Shown: positions 1 through 36,290 of the stretch, one piece after another
Position numbering within the stretch: position 1 is the stretch's first letter
Layout: each line of letters opens with the position of its first letter
From: Brachyhypopomus gauderio
Lineage: Eukaryota; Chordata; Actinopteri; Gymnotiformes; Hypopomidae
Direction of reading: 5' to 3'
DNA length: 64,000 nt
Assembly (NCBI RefSeq): GCF_052324685.1
Contig: NC_135223.1
Coordinates: 23,773,369 to 23,837,368 of the forward strand
Notes under the pieces: model-generated
The model's database searches: none
The model's input: the letters and a program-made list of their open reading frames with translations, nothing else
Told to the model about the DNA's origin: nothing
Made by a program: the position numbers and the translations under genes

Positions 1-1099
1 AGAATGTTTTTTTTTTCATACATATTACTGGAGATTGTCCTGCTAGGTATGGATATGGCCTCTGTCATGCCTATGATCTTAGTTTTGGGAAAGTGGTTAA
101 AAGGATCCTCTATAAAAGCATATCAGTATTTCACTACGGCTGTGGCTCTTTAGGTATGACACCCCATTTACCCTCTATAGGCCAAGAAGTGTGATATTCC
201 TCTATCTGTTAAAAACCTAGCGGACAGCCTGCAGGCATTAAACTGGCCTGTTCATATCATTTTTCTCCCTTTATATATTTACCTTTGAGCCTGAATGTGA
301 CATTGATATGCAGTAAATGAACTGGTGAATGGAAATGTAAACAAATAGCACCAAAACAACAGCATGTCTGAAATATAAATCATCATTAGGAAACGGGTTC
401 ATTAGAGCAGGCGTGAGTAAGATGGAACAGCTAAGGTGACTGATCAGGTTAACCCATAGCACAGCATAGCCAGGGGTATTGAGGAATCACTGCAGACCCT
501 GGTACACCAGACACGCCCACAATGCTCTACATCAAATCATGGATGCGAGAGGGCAGGACCACCCCTAAGATTGGGCGTCTTGGTGTGATTTCCCCATCTG
601 TTCATTGGATACTACACATCTGGCATTGTAATATTTAATTTAATTGCACAAAATGATGTTCTGCATAATATCTTTTTGATGAAATTGTAGTAACCAATAT
701 GTTACCACAGCCAAAGGTACTGATGTGTCTCTGCGTATTTAAAACAGATGGCAAGCAGTTCATATTGCAAATAGATGATTGACAACAGAAATGTTAATTT
801 TTTTAAACTTTTTTGATCATACTGTAAAACTTGTTTTAATAGTGAATTTAATGTTGATGAAAATGGTTGGACTGAGACATAAACCTGGAGAACGTGTTAA
901 TGATGCTGATTTTGTAGTGTTATCCTCTTTATGGCAAATGTAAGTGTATTTTAAAAACCTCAGCAAAATAACATTCTACATTCTAAACACACAGAGACAT
1001 CAAAATGTTCATTTGTGGTAAGAGTTTGTTAAAGGTGCATTACATTAAAAAAGTAATTTAAAATTAGCACAGAATATCCCTTTAATTAAAATTATGTCC

Positions 1100-1164
<65 letters not shown>
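1100..1164. repeat. (CAT)n microsatellite
   Basis: About 21 CAT trinucleotides, with a single CCT interruption near the right end. Confidence 0.95.
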
Positions 1165-1166
<2 letters not shown>

Positions 1167-1255
1167 CATCACTACAGTATGATGGTCCCATGTTTCTCAG
1201 GCTTTACCATTTGAGGTTCTAATCTCTTATAATCTCTCTACCATGTACATGCCAA

Positions 1256-1281
1256 CACACACACACACGCACACGCCCACA

Positions 1282-1350
<69 letters not shown>

Positions 1351-1371
1351 ACTCACACACACACACACACA

Positions 1372-1407
<36 letters not shown>

Positions 1408-1408
1408 A
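1256..1408. repeat. compound (CA)n microsatellite
   Basis: About 150 bp of CA with CG, CT and TA interruptions. Confidence 0.95.
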
Positions 1409-3154
1409 GCCTCCAGCTTCTGAACTAATTTTAATGTAAATCCCTGCTACTCTCTCTTATTGCAGCCTTCATCACACATTAAACCTTTACAGCCTTACCT
1501 CTATACCTGTGAGCCCAGGTGTCAGAGACACGCCCCGTTCCCTAAGCAGCACCCGGAGCACCATAAAAACCCAACGAGCCCAATAAAAGCATTTCAAAAG
1601 GGGAATAATCCCAGCAAGAGCAAGACTTTGCCTTCCTTGGGCACTCTGCTCTGTTGCCCCGTGGCTGGCCTCAATGAATGCAAGGACAGAAAAGCAATTT
1701 GGCAAGGCATGGATGACGGGATACGTTTTACCGCTCCATCAATGTCAATCCTGGCTTCACAGCAGTGCTGATGGATTCTCAGATTGTCTTCAGCACAAAC
1801 GGGAGCTGCCCGGGGCACCTACACACCCGGATCATGGGTCCTGGAGTTAGTTCATTGTCAGAGCAAACCTAGTTACTGTGGTTTAAAGGAGGCACGATAT
1901 CTTTAGACGTAACGGAGGGTTAGTATCCACAGGGCTTGGCCTGGAACACCACATTGAACTGGAGGACCCCACTGGGACCAGTGTGAAATGTGTCACGACT
2001 CAGCAGTACACACATGTGCACATGAAGCAACCCTCCAACCACCCCACCTACAACACCACCAGAGCACCACACACGCACACATATAGGCAAACATGCAACT
2101 GCTGTAGTCAGCACTGTACTGCTCATTTACTAAAACGTAAAAAGTAATACTGACATTTATTATTGCCTTTACAAATCTGTGTTTTTGCAGTAGATAGCAA
2201 TATGTTTGATTATTTGTGTCACGTTTGCTCTGGTCATACTGGAAAAAGAGCAGGACTAATGTGAACGTCTCTCACGTCCTTCTTCAACACTTCAAAAAGT
2301 GACAGACTGCAGGCTTAACGTGAGCCTCCTCTGTACGTATGCAATGTGCACAATCTCTCTCTCTCTCTTTCTCTCTCTCTCTTTCTGCTGTTTGCTCTCT
2401 TCCACTCCATTACTCTGATAGGAGTCTGAACTTTACCTCCCGATCATATGATAAGATGTTCCAGAATTTCTTCTTTTAGCACTAATCCTCTGGTAAGCAG
2501 TATTGTAGACTTCTGCAGCAAACCAACCACTGTTCCTGAAGTCTGCTTTTAAACTGGACTCATTGGTCAGTTCATTTAAATTAAGGTAACTGAGAATCCA
2601 AATTAACTTTGTTCAGCTCAAATAGATATTATAATATACTCAATGCACAATATATTAATCAACATATAATATATGTATATAATATATCTATATATCTATA
2701 TTGTATATTAATGTATTGACGACAGATTTTAGGTTTATGAGCTCATATATCTACATGTTTAATCATCCTGTCAATATTGTATTAATTATAAAAACTCTCA
2801 ACAATATGTCTCCAAAGGTGTAATTCGTACTCTGGGGCTTTGACAAATGACATCTTTGGAGACATATTTTACATCTCTGGGGCTGCTGTCTTAGGAACAT
2901 TACTACCCAAGTTCATAGCATGTTAATATTTTTAAAGAGGATATTTGCCCTAAAGGTGACCTCCCAAAACACCCTTGAAAATGTGGTTGCTCTGAAACCA
3001 AACATCTGCTAAACGTTAACTAAACACATGGAACGAGAAGTGGAAATTAGCTTGGTACAATTGCACCTTAAAAAAGCCTTCAGTTAAGAAGGATTATATT
3101 TACATTTACTGTGGGGAAATATTATTCTGCACAGCACACTGTCAGGACATGCAT

Positions 3155-3216
<62 letters not shown>

Positions 3217-3259
3217 ACACATTCATGTAGTGGGAGAAAAGTGCATAAACTCTACTCAC

Positions 3260-28446
<25,187 letters not shown>

Positions 28447-28611
28447 CCTGTTCCAGGAGTTGCACAAAACATTGAACTTCTCTGGTAGCTGCTGCCAGCC
28501 TGCAGGAGGGCTGTGCTGAGAGGAAACTGTCCTGTAGAGGGTGTGTGAGGCGCGAGTGACACACACTTGCTCCCTAGGTTCAGAGGAGCATGTGGTAGAT
28601 CCCAAAGCAGG

Positions 28612-28614
<3 letters not shown>

Positions 28615-28660
<46 letters not shown>

Positions 28661-28907
28661 GTTGTCTGTGTGAGAGAGTGGGAAAGTTTGTGTGTGTGTG
28701 TGTGTGTGAGAGAGAGAGGGAGAGTTCAGGATAGGTTATTAGAAGTGTGTGTTGCAGGCGCAATGTATTCTAGAGGACATCACCTGCCCCTCTGTGAGAC
28801 TCTTCGGCGACCTCTCCACTCCTGACTGTATCCCAGGCCTGCTCGAGTGCAGATACTCACAGAGAGACTGCTGAATGTGGACAGAGAGCTCCAACTCTCT
28901 CTGATGT

Positions 28908-28945
<38 letters not shown>
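28615..28945. repeat. TG, GA and CT tracts just upstream of the pde1c long-form start
   Basis: (TG)n at 28615-28659 and 28689-28708, then GA at 28708-28724, and (CT)n at about 28909-28939. All are within 0.5 kb upstream of the start codon at 28446. Confidence 0.9.
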
Positions 28946-29362
28946 TGTAACCCTCCCCACTGCAAAGCACATGATTAACTGCGCACACTCGCTTCTCTGT
29001 TTTGTTAACCCACACACTTAAGTGCTGTGTGTGTGTCTGGATGCATATCTGCCTGGAGTTCTCAGTGAGCTACTGAACGGCCGCCCAGTGAAGGAAGCTT
29101 TCTGTGCTGTTTACTGGTGCTGTGCTGTGCTGTGTGTGTGTGTGTGTGTGTGTGTATCTATGTGTGTGTCTGCATCATTCATTCATACACCTGCTTTCAT
29201 GTACAGCCCTAACACTCAATTATTGCTTTCACAAAATATTAGCAGAGAGAGAAAGAGAGAGGGAGAAAGAGAGAGAAGGAGAGAGAGACAGATGGACAGA
29301 GAGAAAGAGAGAGGACAGGAGGGACTGATGTTATATGTGACTTATATGTCATGCTCTAATGC

Positions 29363-30045
29363 ATAAATACAGGAGGGATAATACAGTTACATGTAGCTCC
29401 AGGAGATATAATACATCTACCTGTAGCTCCAGGAGGTATAATACATCTACCTGTAGCTCCAGGAGGTATAATACATCTACCTGTAGCTCCAGGAGGTATA
29501 ATACATCTACCTGTAGCTCCAGGCTAGTATAATACAGCTAACTGTAGCTCCAGGAGATATAATACATCTACCTGTAGCTCCAGGAGAGATAATACAGCTA
29601 CCTATAGCTCCAGGAGGTATAATACAGCTACCTGTGTCTCCAGGCTAGTATAATACTGCTACCTGTAGCTCCAGGAGATATAATACATCTATCTACCTGT
29701 AGCTCCAGGAGGTATAAAACATCTACCTGTAGCTCCCGGAGGTATAATACATCTACCTATAGCTCCAGGAGGTATAATACATCTACCTGTAGCTCCCGGA
29801 GGTATAATACATCTACCTGTGTCTCCATGCTAGTATAATACAGCTACCTGTTGCTCCAGGAGAGATAATACAGTTACATGTAGCTCCAGGAGATATAATA
29901 CATCTACCTGTAGCTCCAGGAGAGATAATACAGCTACCTATAGCTCCAGGAGGTATAATACAGCTACCTGTGTCTCCAGGCTAGTATAATACAGCTACCT
30001 GTAGCTCCAGGAGATATAATAAAGATACCTGTAGCTCTGGAGCCC
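29363..30045. repeat. minisatellite, unit about 30 bp, roughly 22 copies
   Basis: Tandem units carry the core GGTATAATACATCTACCTGT followed by AGCTCCAGGA. Variants include GAGATATAATAC and CTAGTATAATACAGC, arranged in mixed higher-order blocks. The array lies about 0.9 kb upstream of the pde1c long-form start codon. Each unit holds the small palindrome CTACNTGTAG and a TATAAT-like box. Confidence 0.95.
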
Positions 30046-31225
30046 TAGAATGCTGTCAAATTTTTGTCTTTTTTGTAATTTGTGTCGAAATGTAAAATAT
30101 ACCATATGAACCCTATAACCAACAAATAAAACTGAACTTTTCTATAGGAATTTATTTTTCCAGTGTTTATAAAGTAATTCACAGCAGTAAACAGAAAACA
30201 GCTCCAAACTGGAATTAACTGTGGGAGTCTGGTTCTAAAGTCAACCTAATCAGCAGCGTCTGAATTAAATCTTATGCCATGTGAATATCAAAGAGGAGAT
30301 AACGTGGTATTATGCAAGTAATATTTATGCAATTATGCAAGGCTTTTGTATTCACAGTGTCCTTCCCATTATCCTAGCAATAAACAGACTTTAGCACTTC
30401 AGAGGTGAAAACTACATCTAAAGAAGACAATGCAGCATCTCTTCAAACATATTCAACCTTTTGGCATGGTCCATCTTACTGGAAGAACCAGTAAGGGTCA
30501 CAATGCGTTTACAATTATTTAGAAAACAGTCATTGTAATCACATGACCACAATGAAAGCAAACGATGACAAAAAGCATGATAAAAGAACATGATTCTTTT
30601 TCACATTCAGAGCTTTTCACTTTCAAGGCTCCGCACTGTACCAATGTCCTCAGAGCCAAACGGCATTTTTCTGCTGATGATAAAAATGACTTTTCACAGG
30701 TTTTCAGTTCACATCGTGTTACCATGGACAACTGGTGAAGGAAAAGTTGAGCGTCCTGTTGCTGTGGAGGACTTCAGCATACCCAATCCACCTCACGGTG
30801 ACCGTCAGACGCCGGCAGCCCCCGTGCCGGAGCAGGTTAAACCCTGCATTCCGTCTTTCAGTCACCTCTGCGGTGTGAGGCTGGGGGGAAACCGGAGTGA
30901 AGGGGTTAAAAGCCGAATCTGAGGCGTATTGTGCCCATATTTTGTAGCTGGTGTCAGCTGGTTTGCTGCCAGACGTGCTGACTAGAATGGCCACATCAGA
31001 GTGGACGCGTAGACTCATTCTCTCCACAGTGCCAAGTATCGGGTGACTTGTGTTGTAGTGTAGCAGATGGCTCGGGGTGACAGTGAACTATGGCAGGTGA
31101 TTTTCAGCCTCAAACCTGCCTGTACCATTTCAGCCATTAGTCCTATTGACAAACACAGCGTTTACCAGGTAATCTTTTCCATGCCTATGAGTCAGTATGA
31201 CGGCGCATGTATATTGTACACACAT

Positions 31226-31306
<81 letters not shown>
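31226..31306. repeat. (TA)n microsatellite
   Basis: About 80 bp of alternating TA is flanked by CA-rich sequence. A second copy of the downstream sequence (ATATAGTATATTTTATATAT...) occurs shortly after, near 31380-31415, so the right flank is locally duplicated. Confidence 0.95.
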
Positions 31307-31310
<4 letters not shown>

Positions 31311-31439
31311 TATATAGTATATTTTATATATTTACAAATATTTAAATATATAGGTTCCTTGACCACTACCTGATGTCACATATAGTATATTTTATATATT
31401 TACAAATATTTAAATATATATGTTTGTGTGTGCGAAACA

Positions 31440-31510
31440 GTATATATACAATGCAATAGTTTTAGGCAGGTGTGGGGAAAAATGCTAAACCTGTTGCTTT
31501 CAAAACAGCA
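31440..31510. mobile_element. short end fragment of a fish Tc1/mariner-type repeat
   Basis: The segment reads AATAGTTTTAGGCAGGTGTG followed by GGGAAAAATGCTAAA. It resembles the terminal part of the same repeat family as the fragment at 22655-22765, which contains TTAGGCTTGTGCAGAAAAAT. Assignment is from memory of teleost repeats and is tentative. Confidence 0.4.
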
Positions 31511-31881
31511 TAAATTACACACCGCATGTAAAAACCAGAGTGAGAGGTGGACCTAAGTGCTGGCTCACGCTGACAGAAAGATAGGCAACGCCTATTGTCA
31601 GTGTGAGAGAGAGACGCAAGAACACAGTAGAAAAATAAACACAAAACAATGCAGATGATTAAACGCGTGCAAAACGAAACTTAACCGTAGAGAAACGGGA
31701 AAGAAAAAATAATAAAGGCAACGCAAAAGGACGCAGAAATAACTGAGAATGCCAGGGGAAGTAACTGGCAGCAGGCAAAACACACTGCAGTAAAATAAAA
31801 TCCTTCCCAAAATGAAGGTAAAACGGATAGGAAGAAAACAGTAGGGGACAACTTGAGAATGGCTAGAAAGCACCGCAGGAG

Positions 31882-31884
<3 letters not shown>

Positions 31885-31954
<70 letters not shown>

Positions 31955-31955
31955 T
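31885..31955. repeat. (TA)n microsatellite
   Basis: About 70 bp of alternating TA lies directly upstream of the Penelope-like relic. Such tracts are frequent insertion sites and are also prone to slippage. Confidence 0.95.
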
Positions 31956-32059
31956 ATATACATACATTTTATATGTTGTCTATATATTGTGTGCGTTAGT
32001 CTTTATGCTTATATTTGTGTGAGTCCAAGTTGTAGTGAGTCCACATATATATATAGGGA

Positions 32060-33475
32060 AAATAGTCCTGAACCTCCCATTGTATCCGCCTTTTGTTGCC
32101 CAACAGAAATTATATGCGAGTTTCTGGATTACAATTTTCTACCCATTTGTCAAATCCTTGTGAGCATACTGTATGTCAAAGACTCTTCACACTTTCTACA
32201 AATCATTGAATGCCTTAAAGGACAACTGCTTGATTTGATTTTTATTTTCCTTGAATACCTAATTCATTTTTTTCAATGGATAGTAAAAGTCTGTACAATC
32301 ATACATAATGAAAATGGTTTGAGAGCTTTTAAACATTTTCTTGATGCAAGATCTGAAAATAACTCTACTACAGTCATTCCCTCAAGATGGCTGAACTTGT
32401 GTTGAATCAGAACTGCTTCACTTTTGACTCCAAGTACTACTCACAAATCGGAGTCAGTATGGGAGCTAAAATGGAACCATCTTATGCCAATTTCTAGGTT
32501 GGATTAGTTGAGAAACATTTTCTGAGCAATTTGAGATTCATAGATGACATATTTGGTATTGCTCCATGCACATTAGAAGACCTCCAACTGTTTCGTTCTT
32601 CAAGTTCCACCAGCTCTTGAATACACATGGAATATAGCCCATCCATGAGCACACCCTTCTGGATCCTTCAGTGAATTTTACACATTCTTGTTTAAATACC
32701 ACCATTATAAACCTTCAGCCTCTCATTCCCAACTACACTACATTTCTTCCCATTCCAAGGTCTGAAAAAACTCCATCATTACAGCGCATTTGTAGTGACA
32801 ATGAAAACTTGTGTGAGAACATTTTCAAAACGTCAAAGATGATGCCTTTGGTTGTGTTTTACTTAGAGTGGATGCACTAACCTATAAACAATCTACTGAG
32901 AAGATTGAATCTACTGAATCCACAAGAATTCCTTTTGTTAACTTATCACGCTAATAAAACTGTGGCTAATATTACATTTAAACACTTCAGGTTCTTCCAG
33001 GATGGTGTACACACTACATCCCCATTTTTAAGGATCCTCCAATAATCTCTTATAGACGAGACCATTAAAGACGTGCTTGTCTAGAATGATTTAATTAACC
33101 ATTCAGATTCCATCTGTGGTACTGTAGCCTGCAACCAATCTAGATGTGTTGTGTCAATTTATTAAACACAACCACTAAAAAACTGGCACAAAAGGATCGA
33201 TTGTCATCATTCATTCATCCTCATGCACCACAGCAAGAGTTGCAAGAGATGTAGTCAGCATTACACTGGAGAAACCAAGAGAAGACTTGCAGATTTGTTT
33301 GTTGAACACCTTCAGACCATCAGGATTAAGAATATAGCATTTCCAGTGTCAAGACATTTTAATACTAATGGACATTGTATTAATTGCCTATCTGTTTGCA
33401 TAGCCAGTTGTTGCTATGGCAGCAGTGAAATTGTACGAAACTGCAGTTTCCAGAGAAACAAAGTGTTTTTTTAAT
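32060..33475 (+). mobile_element. Penelope-like retroelement relic (reverse transcriptase plus GIY-YIG endonuclease)
   Basis: Plus-strand frames carry successive Penelope-like landmarks. First PPIVSAFCCPTEIICEFLDY with VKDSSHFLQIIE (about 32070-32210). Then an RT core with GVSMGAKMEPSYANF (about 32450-32500) and the catalytic-type FIDDIFGI (about 32535-32560). Then RICSDNEN (about 32785), and finally a GIY-YIG-type tail CKRCSQHYTGETKRRLADLF with PVSRHFNTNGHCI (about 33240-33400). Stops (for example after YANF) and frame changes show it is inactive. The order RT then GIY-YIG distinguishes Penelope-like elements from LINEs. The exact ends are uncertain. Confidence 0.85.
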
Positions 33476-33734
33476 TAGTAGGACTTATTAGTAGGATTTT
33501 GCTTGCACAGCTGGTGAAGGACCTTTCTCCTGAGACAGGATGTCTTAGACTGTGACCTCTTTAAGCCAAGCCAGTTCAGATCTGAAAGTAACCACCAACT
33601 CTTGCTTGTGCACACAGGGGTGTAGGTTCCTCTGACCAGGTCATGATTATGCATTAGCAGCTGCTTAGGAAAATGGATGTTGGCTCCTATAGTGAAGCTT
33701 GAGATTTTCCTGGTAACGTCACTGACTCTGGCAC

Positions 33735-33748
33735 CGATCACCTCTGAA

Positions 33749-33786
<38 letters not shown>

Positions 33787-33856
33787 CAATCACCTCTGAC
33801 CTACACACCCTCACACACACACACACACACACACCAATCACCTCTGAACTACACAC

Positions 33857-33892
<36 letters not shown>
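33735..33892. repeat. compound (CA)n with an embedded repeated unit
   Basis: Three (CA)n runs are separated by copies of a unit containing CAATCACCTCTGA and CTACACACCCTCACAC. The CA tract and its flank have therefore been duplicated together. Confidence 0.9.
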
Positions 33893-33897
<5 letters not shown>

Positions 33898-34964
33898 AGT
33901 GAGGTTGTGCACCTGTGAAGTGTTTCCTCCATCATCTTTAATCTGAAAGACAGAAGGGCAAACATTTGGGTAATTTCTCTTGTACCCATAAGATACAATT
34001 TTAATCTTAATCTTAAACAAATCTTATTTGCTTGCTAGTGGGTACATATATAAAAGTGTTTGACAGATACTCAACACCTTCCCTACTCCCACAGTCATCT
34101 TAGAGTCGTGCAAGGACTTATGTCTGATTGAAACTCTGCTCCTAACAGCTCTCCCTTTTAAAAGCTCATACAAAGCCATTCAGTTTTTGATTTTATTTAG
34201 CCAGAGGTTCCATTTATCCCATGATTTCAGTATCAAGGGCAGACAACAATTATCATGCATAAAGTGATTCATTCATCTGACACCCACATACACGCTGGCA
34301 AAGCATGACTATTTTTATGGTTAATTATCACACATTCAAAACCACAGAAACTATACAAAACTAGAAAAACTGGAGAAAAAAAAATATGTACAGGTCAACC
34401 TCCGCCTCCCGCTGCACACCGACAGAACTAAGAGAGAGAAAATCAAGGACCATGAGCATTTACGAGCTCACAATTCAAGCCCAGCACAAGGACTGTTAAT
34501 CTTCCTGCTACTGAGTGGGTGTAGCAGGACAAAAACCCAATCAGCCGTTGCTCACCATCCTACAGTATCAGAGCTCTTGTCATCTGAAAAGACCTCAGTC
34601 CTCCAATCTCAAACCTAGGAAAACTGCAGTTGTGTTACCATAGGAACCGGTGCATGTGACTCGTAGGTATCAGAGACTACAGACCTGCACACTCAATATA
34701 AATCATATCTCAAGTACATCTGGGAATACTGTGAATGGTTCATCATGTCAAAAAGTTTGACAGTTGTATGTAGTTGGCAGATCTGTGTAACTAATATTCC
34801 TAAAATGTACTGTATAAATATTCTGTATAAAAATTCCTATATCAATGTGGTTTGACCTTAGCCATGTGAGAAGTGCTAACTGTAGTCAATAAAGTATTAA
34901 ATAATCTGCCAGTTTCCCCTAGAATCCTGGGAGAGAGAGGAGACAGCTGTCCTCAAAAATGTTT

Positions 34965-36290
34965 GAGTGTGTGTGCACTCAAAAGTGGAAGGCATTACTG
35001 TCTCATCCCAAGAATTCATCCCCCTTAAGCTATTTTCCATTTTGTTGTGCTACAACTTGTAATAAAAATTTACTTACTGGCTTGACTTGGTTGTTTTCCA
35101 TTTAACTGATACAGACATTTTTCAACTATTTTATTGTGAAAAAAATTTTTATGAATCAAATATCATGTTTTCAGCCCCACAATAATGATAGCTACAGCTA
35201 CAAGTCTTACAGGATATAAATCAATCAGCTCTGCACGTCTGGATCCTGACGTTCATGGATATTGTCCAGCAAAATTGCTCAGGCCGTGTCAGACTAGTAG
35301 GTGACAACTGGTGAACAGCAACTTAAGTCTTGGTACCGATGCTGAATCAATTTGAGGTCTGGGCTTTGTCTCGGCCACTCAAAATAATTGAGGTTCTTGC
35401 TGTTGAACCAATCCAGTGTAGCGTAGGGTTGTTGTCTTGTTGCAAGGTGAAACCCGCTCCTACTTTCAGGTCAAACAGATTTTCTTCAAAAATTGCTCTA
35501 TCCATCTTGCTTTCAGCTCTGCTCTCTTTCTTGGTCTCTGCAGGTGGAAAAAATCCCTACAGTGCATTGGTGCAAGCTCTATGTTTATGTTTCAGTGCGT
35601 TGGTGTGAGTTCTATGTTCCAGTGTGTTGGTGCGAGCTCTATGTTCCAGTGCGTTGGTGTGAGCTTCAGTGTGTTTCAGTGCGTTGGTGCGAGCTCTATG
35701 TTTCAGTGCGTTGGTGCGAGCTCTATGCTTCAGTGCGTTGGTGCGAGCTCTATGCTTCAGTGCGTTGGTGCGAGCTCTATGCTTCAGTGCGTTGGTGCGA
35801 GCTCTATGCTTCAGTGCGTTGGTGTGAGCTTCAGTGTGTTTGTGTGAGCTTCAGTGTGTTTCAGTGCGTTGGTGTGAGCTTCAGTGTGTTCCAGTGCGTT
35901 GGTGTGAGCTTCAGTGTGTTCCAGTGCGTTGGTGCGAGCTCTATGTTCCAGTGTGTTGGTGTGAGCTTCAGTGTGTTGGTGTGAGAGCTTCAGTGTGTTT
36001 CAGTGCGTTGGTGCGAGCTCTATGTTCCAGTGCGTTGGTGCGAGCTTCAGTGTGTTTCAGTGTAGTGACCGTTTGGTTTGTGGCATACATAGCACTTTGT
36101 AATATGGCCAGATTTCTCATCAGTGTGTCTTTTCAATGAGTCTCTATGACCATTGCAAACTCCCAAAGTGGTTTCAAATTGCTTTTATTTCTTCAAGAAA
36201 AGCTTTCTTCTTGACATTTCTATAAAGCCTCAGAGTCTTGCATCTTCCAACATAAGGTGCATTTATACTTTACACCTTTAAAGCTCTTTT
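34965..36290 (-). mobile_element. Tc1/mariner transposon relic, transposase antisense to the given strand
   Basis: The segment AATTCATCCCCCTTAAGCTA near 35013 is the sort of end motif found in a common fish Tc1-type element. Further right, phrases match the antisense of its transposase as I remember it: GTGAACAGCAACTTAAGTCT, GAGGTCTGGGCTTTGTC, GGGTTGTTGTCTTGTTGCAA, AGATTTTCTTC, and after the minisatellite, ACATAGCACTTTGTAATATG and AAAGCTTTCTTCTTGACAT. The order and spacing are those of one degenerate element interrupted by the tandem array at 35556-36062. No intact frame remains. The family label is recognition from memory, not a search. Confidence 0.75.
35556..36062. repeat. minisatellite, unit about 27 bp with shorter variants, inside the Tc1 relic
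   Basis: About 20 tandem copies of GTGCGTTGGTGCGAGCTCTA followed by TGTTCCA or TGCTTCA, mixed with a shorter form GTGTGAGCTTCAGTGTGTTT. All three plus-strand frames stay open through parts of it, giving long but meaningless open frames. The flanking sequence on each side belongs to the Tc1 relic. Confidence 0.95.

Larger units (their letters stand above)
1..3259 (-). other. pde1c intron (left edge)
   Basis: No coding exon was recognised here. It contains a (CAT)n tract at about 1100-1164, a compound (CA)n at 1256-1408, a CT-rich run near 2351-2392, AT-rich sequence, and a (CA)n tract at 3159-3222 that ends 38 bp from the donor of the alternative first exon. Confidence 0.6.

Noticed and set aside
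30719-31027. 102-codon minus-strand frame upstream of pde1c
   Set aside because: No homology recognised and no convincing acceptor/donor pair. PDE1C needs no coding exon upstream of its start. It may instead be a GC-richer regulatory stretch.
33906-33936. 30 bp minus-strand micro-exon candidate between TTTCAG and GTGCAC
   Set aside because: A chance acceptor/donor pair. It lies upstream of the pde1c long-form start and has no homology to support it.
35437-36139. Long repetitive plus-strand frames (CVGASSMLQ-type and RWCELYASV-type)
   Set aside because: They are read-through of a minisatellite in all three frames, inside a transposon relic; not protein-coding.
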